The notes under the pieces were generated by a model that ran no database searches, had not been told where the DNA came from, and saw only the letters and a list, made by a program, of their open reading frames with translations. A stretch of 29,554 nucleotides of DNA from Flammula alnicola (lineage: Eukaryota; Basidiomycota; Agaricomycetes; Agaricales; Strophariaceae): assembly GCA_015499995.1 (NCBI GenBank), contig JADNRV010000499.1, positions 1-29,554 of the forward strand, in the 5' to 3' direction. A program made the translations under genes and the position numbers. Each line of letters starts with the position of its first letter. The stretch's first letter is position 1. Below are positions 19,336-29,554 of this stretch, in pieces.

Positions 19336-19958
19336 ATGATTAACATCGCCGCTGTATTACTTGCAACCCTCTCCTTGACCTCCTCCATTTTTGGCGCCGG
19401 AGCTGAAGTAATCCCTACGAATTCAAGTTTAGAGGTACGTACATTCACAATCTTCATCCACAATATCATTTATTTAATTTTAAAATACAGCAACGCTCAG
19501 CAAATGCATGCGCCGATTCCTCCATTGCCGTGACCTACATCCAAGCATTCAGTCAAACGATCAAGGCACACACCCTCGACACTCGAATCCTGTTCGTCAA
19601 CGCAGATACGATTCAAGATGACTGGGCATTCCAAGGCGAAGCCTTCCTTGCGTGGACAACTCCCCAGCAGTTCACCGTCCCCTTCTACAGATTTTTTACC
19701 CAGACCAACCAAGATTACCTGTTTACAATTTCGACCGACAATAACCCTCCTACTGTACCTGGTTTTAATTTCGACGCTATCGTTGGATATGTCTATTCCA
19801 GCCAGGTATGCGGGAGCATTCCATTGCTCGGTGCATGGAACCAGCAATTTGGTGATCATTATTACACGACGGATGCCGTCGATCACAGTGCGTTGCTGGC
19901 TTTGAGTGGTTGGGTTGATGCTGGGATCGCCGCCTATGTACTGCCCTCAAGCGCCTGA
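19336..19958 (+). CDS. secreted DUF5648-family protein
   Basis: Two exons, 19336-19434 and 19491-19958, joined in phase 0 across a 56-nt intron (GTACGT..ATACAG); 188 residues. Residues 1 to about 21 form a signal peptide (MINIAAVLLATLSLTSSIFG). The rest matches the fungal and bacterial DUF5648 pattern: DDWAFQGEAFLAW (76-88), PFYRFF (97-102), a D-Y-L-F-T variant of the usual DHFYTT (108-112), GDHYYTTD (154-161), then GW and GIAAYV (173-183). The fold is thought to be repeat-built and is found on secreted or wall-attached proteins; no activity is established. Intact, with its own TATA box; no relation to its neighbours is evident. Confidence 0.88.
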
Positions 19959-20194
19959 TTTTTTGGTATGTACAGGACGCATACCGCGGTGAAATACTAC
20001 CTGACACGAATTTCGATCTAGAATCTAGCCGCAGTGGTTCTGAAGCAATTTGGAATGCAATATTCGTTGACTGTGGAAATCGTTCCATGACTTCGTTGGT
20101 TGAAAGAAAGTTAGTTTGAAGGCCGTCAAATGCCTCGAGGGCTTTAATCAGTTCCTTTGTTAGTAGAACCTTTAACCGTATCTTGTGTCCATCA
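19959..20194. other. 3' flank between two genes
   Basis: Short intergenic space after the DUF5648 stop codon; no feature recognised. Confidence 0.4.
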
Positions 20195-20618
20195 TTAACT
20201 GTGGGTAAGTGTAAATCGCATCAACTTGAAGTACAGAGAACCAAGATGCAATATCGTACCCTTGAGGAAGAACCTCCTGCTGTGAATCTCTCGACCAGTT
20301 CTTTCAACGCGAATGGTTTCAACGTATTTTCGCATGACGCGAGCCTTTTCAATAGAGTGCGATTTGATCTTTTGCTGGGATGCTGCCTCGAGCAATTTCA
20401 TCAACGATCTTGGAAGCGTCCTTATGTCTCTTGTACATTTTTATGTATTGCGCGTGATGTATCTCGCATCGTTCGGGGCGCGGATATCCTTTGATGGCTG
20501 GTTGGTCGCAACAAGCCATTTCGTCTTCTTCCAAGGTGAGGCATGCATGGTACGACCGCACGAGCAACTTGAACGTTTGCGTCGTGGACTGGGACTGGCA
20601 TCGCGGGAAGCCTGGTTC
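20195..20618 (-). pseudogene. frameshifted member of a basidiomycete protein family
   Basis: The minus strand reads EEDEMACCDQPAIKGYPRPE, then CEIHHAQYIKMYKRHKDASK and IVDEIARGSIPAKDQIALY, then a stop at 20349-20351. The neighbouring frame, open over the same bases, continues as SIEKARVMRKYVETIRVERT and GREIHSRRFFLK. Together these form the layout of a family common in agaricomycete genomes (CCD.P..GY..C..HH.QY..MY..YK.ASK, then IR.E.TGR..H.RRFF), so a one-base frameshift near 20350-20365 has split the frame. The normal sequence after RRFFLK is also lost. No ATG with a proper leader was found. Function of the family is unknown; recognition is from memory. Confidence 0.5.
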
Positions 20619-21017
20619 TTAACTGTGTAAGTACTAGGCCAAGATCGGTCGGTATTCACATTCCGTCGCTCAATAACCAGCAGCTGGAACACAACTTGAA
20701 CAATGTCGACGAGCGATTTATTGCAGACTGTAAGCGAACAAAAAAGAACGACAAAGTAAACGAAAATAAGAACAAAGTACGAATGATGCAGCGGGTACTA
20801 GAATAGGTAACTAATCGAAAGCAAGATAATAAAGCAGGATTGAGCGAGCGACGAGGGAAGTAGAGAACATGCGAGATGGTGATGATGATGATGAATGCAG
20901 GATGACAGGTTTCGAATGCTACATACAATGTAGAGAATGGGCGGATGGCATTGATTGGGGAATGCGACTAGGCTACATGATCAACAAGACAGAAAAACCC
21001 AAGAAAATGCAGTGGAT
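20619..21017. other. 3' flank of the Byr4-like gene
   Basis: AT-rich, with a minus-strand frame (20656-20928) of low-complexity Phe/Ser character and no motif. It probably carries the 3' UTR of the large minus-strand gene. Confidence 0.45.
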
Positions 21018-24000
21018 TTAAGGTAAGTGGGTATTACCGGTACTCTGAACGATCAGCGCTCGAATTTCAGCGATGCAATCAAGGAGCCTCGCATGCACCT
21101 CCTTCGCATTCTCCAGGAGTGGCTTGATGTTCTCTGGAGCCATCGCGAGCTTCGGATCCGGAAGAGATGACGCAGTAACAGAAGTAGCGAGCTGAGGAGG
21201 CATGGAACGCACAGAGCCGGTCTTAGGTGCTTTCGAAGATCGAGAGGAGGATGGCCGAGACGGACTGGGTCCTGTTTTTGAGAGCCTAGCTTCAGGTTTC
21301 GACAACATGGCAAGAGGAACGCCCGGCGAGTGCGGTTCGTCCGTAGTTTCCTCGACGTTCGATAATCGGATTGGGCGTGACTGCGTATGACTAGGTCCAA
21401 GAGGCGAGCCTTGGATGGGCTGCTCGCCACCCCGGAGCGACGTCTGAGAAGCGTTGAAAGAGCGTTTGGGTACGACGGAATGGCGCATCGAGTACCCGGA
21501 CGTAGACCCTGGCGCAGAAGGAACGGGAAGTGGAAGTGGCGGCGGAGGTTCGTACGAATCGTGCTGCAGGTATGGACTGCGGCTTTTCTTCCCTCCACGT
21601 CGACCGCCACCACGAACGGTAGCGGATCCATCGAGGCCCATAGCTAGGGCTTTAGCGGCGGCGTCCAGATCGGACGCGGAATCCATACGGTCCCAATCCT
21701 CCTCTCCCGTACTGCTGCTCTCCTCGCCTGTCCCACTATGCGCCGGCTGGTCGTCATCTACAGCTCCACTGTCATTTGCACCGGAGCTCGAAGGAGTGCC
21801 GATAGCAGGGTCGTCGACATACGCACTGACAGGTCGATGCTTGCTCCCGAGCTTGAAGATGGAGGCCAACGAAGGACGACGAGGAGACGGTTTCGGAGCG
21901 GAAAATGACGCATGATTATAGGGCGACGTCGAGGTTAGGTCTCTGTCGTGCTCCTTTGAAATCCGCAAAGACTCGGGCCCTGCACTCGTCTTGGCGCGTC
22001 GACGAGTCTGACTGGGAAGACGTGGATGTGGATATCGATGTCGGCTCTTGCTGCCTGCGGACGATTGGGTGCTGAGCGATGTCGTGGAATGTAAGACTCT
22101 CGCCATAGGAGCAGGCTGCGGAGGAGATGTAGGCGACACCATCTCAGCTTCCGTATGACTCCTCTTTAGAGCGCGAAGCATATCGCGGATGCCGCTCATG
22201 CCCAATCGACCGCTCTTCCGCTTCTTGTCCATCGAGGTGCGTCTCTCTTGACCATGGAGTCCACCACTGTCTTCTGAGGGCAAAGTGATTGTGCTGTTTC
22301 GAGCATCGCCCCATCTCCAGTCGCGGTTGACGACGTGGAGAGACTGTAGAGAAGGAAGCGATTCTTCAGGAATCGAGAGGTGAGATTCGTTAGTGGCAGA
22401 GGTCGCATTTGCGTTGTTTAACATCTCTCGAAGCAGAACGAGTTGGCGATGGCTGAGATCATGCCGTCCAGTCGAGGCGCGCCACGACATATTCGGAGGA
22501 CTAGCCGGCGGAGGACCCGAAGTACCAGGCGACAAAACGTGAGGCGGAGAAGTAGGAAGGCTGGCCGATCCAACGAGAGAAGTCGAAGCAGTAGGATATG
22601 TCATTGGCTTCGATTGGTCGCCAGCAAGGGTAACAGCACGTTCTCTGCTCTTCTTCTTGCTGGAATCGCCAACAATGTTCGCCTGAGCGTGTTGAACGAC
22701 GGGCATCGAGGAGCTTGCCGGCGGCGCAGAGGTGGCGTTGGCGCTACCACCCCCGCCCAACTCGATCAAAAGCTCGGCACACTCCCAAGAAATGCGATAC
22801 TTGGAGTTAATGCTATAGAATGCGGACGCCATCTCCTTGTACGCGAGCTGAGGCGTTGTAACGTCTTGGACAGAGGCCGATGGCTCAGGTGTTGGGTTGG
22901 TATTCGACCTTGCACGCGTCTTCGGTTTGGCTTTCGTCGTGAGGTTGGCGAAGAAACTTGGAGAGGTGGTACGTGGCAAAGGCGCCGGAGCCTGAAGGGT
23001 ATGCTGCTGCACGTGTGCTTCAAGGATGGACTGAAGCTCGGAAACCAGGGCATTGTACGTTTGTTGCAGGTCTTTGAGCTCTATAGAAGATGGGATCAGA
23101 TACCGTCGCCCCGTTAAAAAATGAATCAAAGAAATAAAAGAATAGACTTACGTTCCACATTCGTCGCAAACTCTCTAACCATCCCCAAATCCCTTCTAAT
23201 CCCAACCTGCGCCTGGCTGATCCTAGCAGGAATCTTCAAATCTCCCAACGAATTCCGCCTCGGTACGCCTCCGTGTCCCGAGCCTCCTCCTCCAGCACCT
23301 CCATTCCCACCGCCATCGGTACCACCTCCACCCAGAGCAGCCCCAGCCGCCGTTGCCCGTCCGAGAGACGCAGAGTGTTGCGAAGCAGGCGACTTTCCCG
23401 GCGATTGGGACACAGCGAGCTTATTCGGAGACGCAGGCGGCTGAGGAGACGACGTCGGCGTGAAGAACAACGAAGACGATGACGTCGTAGGCGAGAGCGT
23501 GTCGAAGTTGTTAAGCGCCGCGCCGAGCGAACGAGGGGTCTTGTTCGGTGTGTCCGCAGGTGGCGATTTCTCGGCAGCACCAGGAACTGACGCCGACGCC
23601 GACGCAGCCTGCCCAATCGTCTGAGGCGGCGAGGGTGGCTGTAGCTCGATAGGCGGAAGGAGCGGCACCGGCGGCGAACGCGCTGCTGGTGCTCTCAGGC
23701 TTCCCTTCGCCTCCTTGACAGTCTCGACATTCTCCTTGTCCATCGATCGTCGAATCCTGCTTTCGAAGTCGACACTTTGCCTCCTCGAACCTGCCGCACC
23801 GATCGAGGGCCTCCTACCCCCCTCTTCCGATGCTCGAGATCGCGAACTCGGTCTCCTGGCTAGTGCGGACTGCGGTAGATGCGCGCTAGGGTTCCTCGAT
23901 GAACTGCCCGATGTGGAGGAAGCAGGCAATATAGAGCTGCTCTGGCTCGAAGACACCGACACCAACCGCCTGGACGGCAGTGGAAGATGGTTAGTCGACG

Positions 24001-26552
24001 ACGAAGATGGCAGGCGCAATGACAGCTGGCTGTTGGATGCAGGGAGTGGGGGCAGCGAATATGGGAGAGGAGGCACCGGCTCGTGCGTCGGACTGGCTGC
24101 AGAATGCGAGGCACGGAAAAACGCCGACGACGGCGAAGGAGGCACTTCCGGCAACCCTATCCCGCTGCCGGACTTGGTGCGTTTATGTCGTCCCACCAAG
24201 CTGATCCGCCGAACTGAGCCCATGAACCCACGCGCGCCTTCCATCTCCTTCGCTGGCGTACCAACAGGCGTCTGCACCGACTGCTGCTGCTGCTGCACAC
24301 TCGGCCCTCCACTCTCGTTCTCTTTATCTCTATCCCTCAACAACCGCGAGAACGACTTCCGCCGCTTCCTCTCCTGCTCCTCCTTACCCTTACCCCTCTC
24401 CTCATCCTCCGTCTCGCCCTCTCCTCTTCCACCACCCAACGCACGCCCAAGACCCAGCCCAGCATACTTGGCCTGCCGACCACTGCCTCCATGCTCCTCC
24501 TCCGCGCTGCCATGACCATGCCCGTGCCCGTTTCCATTCCCAACGACCTCATTATCCCCCGCCCCTCCATGCCCTCCAAACCCCCTCCGCAGCTGCACGA
24601 ACCCTAAACTCTTCCGCTTGACGAGCTTGCTCGGCGTCGTTCCTGGGGTCGTCGTCGTCGTACCCAACCCCCCCACAGCCGTCGACACCGGCCTACCCTG
24701 CGCCAGTGCCTGCCCAGGCGACGGCGACGGCGTATACATCCCCTCCCTCTGCCTCTGCATCGCCGCCTGGATAATCTCATCGGCCTGCATACTCAAACTC
24801 GTCCGGCTTCCATTGAAGCTGCTCCGCCCGACGCCGACGCCGACGTCCGGGTACGCAGCTCGATAGCCTCCTGTTCGGCTTCTGCTCCTTGAGAGTCGCC
24901 TCCTCGCCGTTGTTGTCGTGTTTGTTGTGCTGCCGTTGCCCGTGGAGGATTTAGACCTGCCAGCGCCAGCATGCGGGCTCCCAGCGCTGGAAGCTCGAAA
25001 AAACCAGTGCGAGGATGAGGTTGGTGGAGAGCCGGGGCTGGAGGGCGAGGCGGTGGTAGGGGCGTTTGTACGTTTGGCGGAGTCGTGTGCTGCGATGGAG
25101 GACATGGAGGAGTGGGGTCGTGGTGTGCGTTGGGTCTCGTTATCTTGTGAGTCTGCGATTCAGAAAGTCGTTAGTACGTGGTCTTTTTTACTTGGCAAGA
25201 AAAGGCTATAAAAAGCAAGTCGAACGAGGATACGAATAAAAATTATCGTTCGAAGGTATAAACGAGAAAAGAGAAAACATAAAAAAGAAAGAGAGGGTAA
25301 GAAACCAAAATAACGCATACCTATCATCTCCGAAGGCGTTGTACTCGTCCCTCTCTTCCTCATCACACCCCACCTCTTCACACTGCCGATCCTATTAAGC
25401 AGCGTTGCACCCTTCGTCGGCGTCGCAGGTACCGAAAGCGGCGCCGACTGCGCAGGGGCAGGCGCAGCATTACCCACACTAACAGCAACCTCCTGCAAAC
25501 CGTCCGCCTCCAGCTCTTCATCGACAGAAGAAACATCCGACATCGGCGTGGTTGCTCTCCTCCTGGTCATCCTGGCGGCCACTGCCCTGCCAGAGGACGT
25601 AGGAGGGCCATGGCCGGGGCTGGGAGGACGATGCGGCTCGCTAGTCTCGCCATCGGAAAACGAGAACCGGTGTTGCTCGTCGGGCAAGTCGCCGTTCATA
25701 GAGGCGAGCTCGAACATGCCCTGCGGGCGCGGACGGCTCTTCTTCCTGAGCCGACGGCGCTCGCGTTCTTTGTGTATGGGCGGCGAGGGTGGGAGGAGGG
25801 CGAAGGCTGAGGTGGGGCGTAGATGCGCCGTGGAAGAGTAAGTGTTGACAGTGTTGGGCACGGAAAAGACAGACGATGTGGGAGACCGTTGTGGGAAGGG
25901 TTGATCCTGCGCGAGGTATGAAGCCGTTGGCGGTGGTCGGTTCATGAGAAAAGGCAAGGGTAGAGAAGGGGGCTGTTGGGGTAGAGGCGGGGGTGTCGAC
26001 GATAAGCGAGAGAGCGCTGCACGGCGAGATCTGGCGGTGACGGTTCTGTCTTCCTCCTTCTCCGCGAACAGGCCGAACTCGGCGCTGTCGTCCTGGTCAT
26101 CGTCGAGATCGTCGTCCCAGCTTTCTTCTCTATGGCGGCGGGGTGTCGAGATGCGCTTCTTGGGCGAGTTACGCGCGTCCTCAAAGTCATCGTCCCAGTT
26201 CTCCGTGGGGGTTTCGGGTGGTGGGTGGCCCGATGTGGGTTGTGTGGCACCGACAGTGCTGGGCCCCTCCTCGGCATCCCAGTCTTCCAGCGTCGTGCTG
26301 GTGGTCGATAGCTTCCTGAAATCCGGTACTTGGATGCCTGGTTCCTTGCGAACTGGCCGTCTCTTGCTGCTTCCTCCTGCGTGGTTGTTATTCTCTGGTT
26401 GAAACTCGAAATCGTCATCCCAATTCTCAGAGGGTTCTGTGGTTTAAAACGACGCGTTTTCGAGGAATTGTGAGCATAAGTTATGAAAAGAGAACATGAT
26501 ACACACCTAGAATATGATCATCAGGCTGAAGAGCGAGAGCAACGGTAGCCAT
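21018..26552 (-). CDS. byr4: Byr4/Bfa1-like septation GAP subunit
   Basis: Four exons on the minus strand: 26552-26507, 26436-25321, 25152-23152, 23080-21018; 5226 coding nt, 1741 residues. All junctions are GT..AG and keep frame. In yeasts Byr4 or Bfa1 acts with Cdc16 or Bub2 at the spindle pole body as a GAP for the GTPase Spg1 or Tem1, holding back septation or mitotic exit. Seen here: an acidic N-terminus with repeated Trp-Asp motifs, NWDDDFEF (20-27), DWDAEE (67-72), NWDDDFED (95-102) and SWDDDLDD (121-128). A very long Ser/Pro/Arg-rich disordered middle follows. A conserved block spans the exon 3-4 junction: SLGDLKIPARISQAQ (about 1022-1036), then REFATNVEQLKDLQQTYNAL, probably coiled coil. 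The C-terminal part contains EIRALIVQS. Much longer than the yeast proteins, mainly through the middle. The structure is firm; the family name rests on remembered motifs. Stop could move if a last GTAATA donor near 21035 is used. Confidence 0.72.
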
Positions 26553-27402
26553 CGTGGCGATTGATTCTGGCTCTCACGCACGGAGGTGACGTGTTCATCC
26601 ACTGAGTTGAGCTTTGTCGTACGTGTCGGTTCGGTGTAATAGGAATCTCAAGTCGTAACGCGTAGAATAGGCTTTGTTCTTGGGCTGGTATGTCCTGTGT
26701 CGTGGTCGTCGTTGCTGGACGTGTGCTTGCGTAGTGTCGTATGTGACGTTATGAATATTGGTTTTTTGGTGATATATGTCGTGGTATGGATATATGTTTC
26801 CAAGTAAGCTTTCCGTAGAAGAGATGTAGGTATCGTCGTGGATATTGTTGAGGGGGATAGAGGGAAGAGAGGAAGATTGCTGTCCTTTTCCCGCGCGGTA
26901 CATCCACCAAGCACGGTCTTAGGGTTAAGGTCTGTTATATTCGTCCTGCCACAACCGTCCTTGACCTCTTCCTCTCGACCGTCTCTCTTGGCCAGGCTCA
27001 GACTGACTACTTTCTGCCTCTATACTCGAGTACAATCTAATCGATGTTTCTGAAGCCTCGAGGCCCGCTTCACTCTTTTAGGAAAAACCAACATGCCGTC
27101 CGTTTTTGTCATAATTCTCAGCAGCCGAAGACCCTGCTTCTCACCTGACGGAATGTGCCTTCCTGCGTCTTGTACTCGAGTATGTCGTTGTTGTCAGGGG
27201 CTCGTATTATACGGTCACATCGTCCTCTGACCATTAGCATTCTTCCATTCCTCTACGTTATTTATCCTCGTGCTGGCATAATAACGATACAGTAACCCTT
27301 ATTTTACAGCTTGACATGTCCGTGGTGCGTACAACGAGTTCGAATAAATAAATTAACCCTGATTATAATACCTCAACCCAGAAAGTCTTCATCCCAACCC
27401 CA
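26553..27402. other. intergenic, promoter side of the Byr4-like gene
   Basis: 850 bases between the start of the Byr4-like gene and the stop of the membrane-protein gene, both on the minus strand. It should contain the Byr4-like promoter and 5' UTR. No TATA box or motif stands out, and frames here are short and anonymous. Confidence 0.5.
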
Positions 27403-28703
27403 CTACGACCTCGCTGCCTCGACATCAACCGGCCTCTCTGTTTTCTCTTCCCCCTTTGCACCCTTAACCCTGTCCTCCCACTCCGATCCGGCAAGCGAAA
27501 CAGGTGAATGCGCATGATAAAAATTCAACACCGTGCTCGTCTGCGTCATCTGCGATGTCACTCTAAACCTCAGCGCCGCCACGTCCACCCGCTCCTCCGG
27601 CCTGCCCAGGTCCTCAGCAGCTATCAGCCCGCTTACTGTCCCAGACGACCACGCCGTGCCTTGCGCCACGCGGAATACGATCATGTACGCTGCGATCGCC
27701 TGCCCAAAAGATATTACTCGGGTGGCATAAACGAAGATAGCATGCTTACCTCGATCTGTACATTCGCTTGCAGCGGCACGTTCACCACCGGACTCCTCAA
27801 CGCGAATGCGACGATGAAGAAGATGGTCATCACATCCATCACCGCGGCCGACTCGATGAGCATCGACACGAGGCTCGTGTAGTGCCCGGCGTATTTCGAC
27901 CCCACGAGCTGTGTTATCCGCCGCCGATAAAAATACAGCCGGACGACGATCATCAGCGTCAGTGTCATTTTCAGACTCAATCTCGCGACGGCGTATATCA
28001 GCGTCAGCGTCGTTGATGCCCATGACAGCGAAGCCAGATGGGATAGGTGCACGAGGTAGATAATCCCCGTCACTTCTCGGAGAGGTGCGTCAAGTCGTGT
28101 TTGTCTTTAGACTACAAGTACTCACCTAGCGATGTCAACAGCAGGATCTTTGGCACGCACATCACCAACCACAGAGGCGCAGTCGAGTTCTTATAAATAA
28201 CGACGCAGCGCCAGATCTACAAGAATAGAACGTCGTCAACGCCTCCGTCAGCGCCCTGTCCGCCCCATCACACAAGAAAATCGAGTATCAAAACTCACCA
28301 ACAACCCACTCGCTATCCAATTCATCACCGCAAAACACACATTACCCACCACCGCAACCACAGCACTCTCATCCGCTAACGGCGCTTGATACCCCTTCTG
28401 GCTTGCACTATAGCCTCCTCTATCATCCGCCATTAGCGTCTGCGCCCCAATCGACAGCGTGCACAGCGCGAACACCAGCGAGATATACCCCTGCAGCAAT
28501 GTCGTCTGCCTTGAGCGCTCGCGGCTCGAGCGCGCGTGCAGGACGGTAAACGTCAGCACGAAGAGCGCGATGTTGATCCCGTAGCTGATGTTGGCGAGCA
28601 TGCCGCCGTGGAGCCATGCGTGGTCGTTGAGGAGGGCTGAGTCTGAAACGTCCGAGCGCCAGGAGAAAGTAGTGGTGGTGGAAGAGGAGGCGGAGGACGC
28701 CAT
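27403..28703 (-). CDS. seven-helix membrane protein, agaricomycete family
   Basis: Four exons: 28703-28299, 28216-28126, 28075-27750, 27699-27403; 372 residues; introns of 82, 50 and 50 nt, all GT..AG and in frame. Hydrophobic helices at about 36-55, 70-90, 112-143, 149-172, 188-214, 233-257 and 263-285 (ends approximate), followed by a hydrophilic tail of about 85 residues rich in Glu/Lys/Arg. Conserved family features: ANISYGINIALFVLTF in helix 1, SLVFALCTLSIGAQTL in helix 2, VVGNVCFAVMNWIASGLL-IWRCVVIY in helix 3, RRITQLVGSKYAGHYTSLVS before helix 6, and FRVAQGTAWSSGT after helix 7. The layout is GPCR-like, but no ligand or G-protein evidence is known to me; these multicopy proteins are generally annotated as hypothetical. 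The start is the first ATG in frame, since upstream in-frame codons offer only a GTG. Appears intact. Confidence 0.82.
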
Positions 28704-29554
28704 GGCCGGCGGCGACAAAGATGGCTGGGGCTGCACCAGGCCCGCGCCTACGAATTTGAGATAGCGGGAAAGAAGGAGCTGATATGTAAGTATCTGCGCA
28801 GTTTCATTCCAAGTATATGTAACCCAGACACAGCACAGGAAACGAGTAATACCAGTGGAGTGCGAAACATGCCATACAGGAGAGAGATCCGATGTAAGTC
28901 GGGGTTTATCGACGGGCCATCATGATCATCTGCCGTCATCATTGTGTCGTCTGCACTTGTACCCTATGTATGTACGTGTATACACTGTACGGTGTCTTCG
29001 GTCATTATTTCAAGATATCTGTCAGCATACTTATGTGAAATCACACCGATGCACCCAGTTCCAGGATACCAACAGCCTACCTGAGTTACACCCACGGGTG
29101 AGTAGAGAGCGATGATCATGCAAAAGCTGTGTCGAGGTTGGCTCGTTATTATCAAACGCAGGGTTGCCATCATCGAGCCTAGTTGCGGTCGAACATGATG
29201 TTTATAGAGAATATATAGATCCTCCGATATCACCCACGCAGCCATCCCAAGACAGTGACACTGTCGAGCGCGACGTTGACTCAAAGCCTAAGAATCATTG
29301 ATATTTATATATGCTGCTATACATGCGTCATCCATCTTTGAAGGATATGTCGACTCAGCGCGAATCAGGGATTGTTGCACCGTGGATTGCATATGCGTCT
29401 CTGCAAATATCTTGCAGGTGTATCACTCGATATTTACTCACCACGCCACCCGGTGTCGGTAAGTATATCTAGAACCGGCGATAATGCAGGTGATGTTTTG
29501 TATTATTTCAGGAATCCAAAATTGCTTAATATCAGAGCAAATAGGTGTTTCATC
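28704..29554. other. right-edge intergenic stretch
   Basis: 5' side of the membrane-protein gene and the window edge. A minus-strand frame at 29284-28964 has no motif. AT-rich strings such as TATATA near 29213 could be promoter elements, but no associated gene is visible inside the window. Confidence 0.4.

Noticed and set aside
22443..23117. 224-codon plus-strand frame rich in Arg
   Set aside because: Antisense shadow of exon 4 of the Byr4-like gene; Arg/Ser-rich composition mirrors the coding strand.
23715..24515. 266-codon open frame on the plus strand
   Set aside because: It lies wholly antisense to exon 3 of the Byr4-like gene; low-complexity, GC-rich exons commonly leave the opposite strand open.
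1..29554. CRISPR arrays, insertion sequences, complete transposons, rRNA or tRNA genes
   Set aside because: No regularly spaced repeats, no transposase or reverse-transcriptase motifs and no tRNA T-loop layouts were found on reading both strands.

Overview
This looks like a nuclear contig from an agaricomycete (mushroom-forming basidiomycete). The protein genes are cut by many 50-80 nt introns with GT..AG ends, GC content is moderate, and there is a secreted GH45 cellulase with a CBM1 cellulose-binding module. Several other products belong to families I associate with Agaricomycetes. No bacterial operon, tRNA, rRNA, CRISPR or complete transposase gene was seen. Genus and species cannot be named from the sequence alone.

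Left part (1-5.8 kb): decayed genes. In order there is a 5'-less F-box-type (LRR-like) gene (+), a dead HNH-nuclease gene (-, three in-frame stops and a missing HNH core), an unrecognised multi-exon fragment (+), a 12-bp perfect inverted repeat, a frameshifted CMGC/SRPK-like kinase remnant (-), and an unrecognised frame broken by two stops (-). Next (5.8-7.1 kb) comes an intact nine-exon gene for a secreted CBM1-GH45 endoglucanase, with an 11-nt exon, a 19-nt exon and a GC-AG last intron.

Middle (7.1-15.7 kb): poorly resolved. Stretches of open frame on both strands encode Ser/Pro/Thr-rich low-complexity protein, and microsatellites are dense (hexamer runs, a pure CAG/AGC tract of about 22 units, a 15-G run). 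At 11.4-11.8 kb lies the 3' end of a plus-strand gene, a piece of which recurs as a degenerate copy near 15.35 kb.

Right of centre (15.7-20.6 kb): a six-exon CipC-like (DUF3759) small stress protein whose last intron-like segment is tandemly duplicated; a largely empty 2.8-kb interval with a nested hairpin; a two-exon secreted DUF5648 protein; and a frameshifted remnant of a basidiomycete protein family.

Right part (20.9-29.5 kb): two genes on the minus strand. The first encodes a 1741-aa protein that I assign to the Byr4/Bfa1 family, the regulatory half of the two-part GAP that restrains the septation or mitotic-exit GTPase. The second encodes a 372-aa seven-helix membrane protein of an agaricomycete-type family.

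The genes do not form a pathway. The intact ones are ordinary single genes (cellulose degradation, stress response, a secreted protein of unknown role, cell-cycle control, a membrane protein) set among eroded accessory genes.
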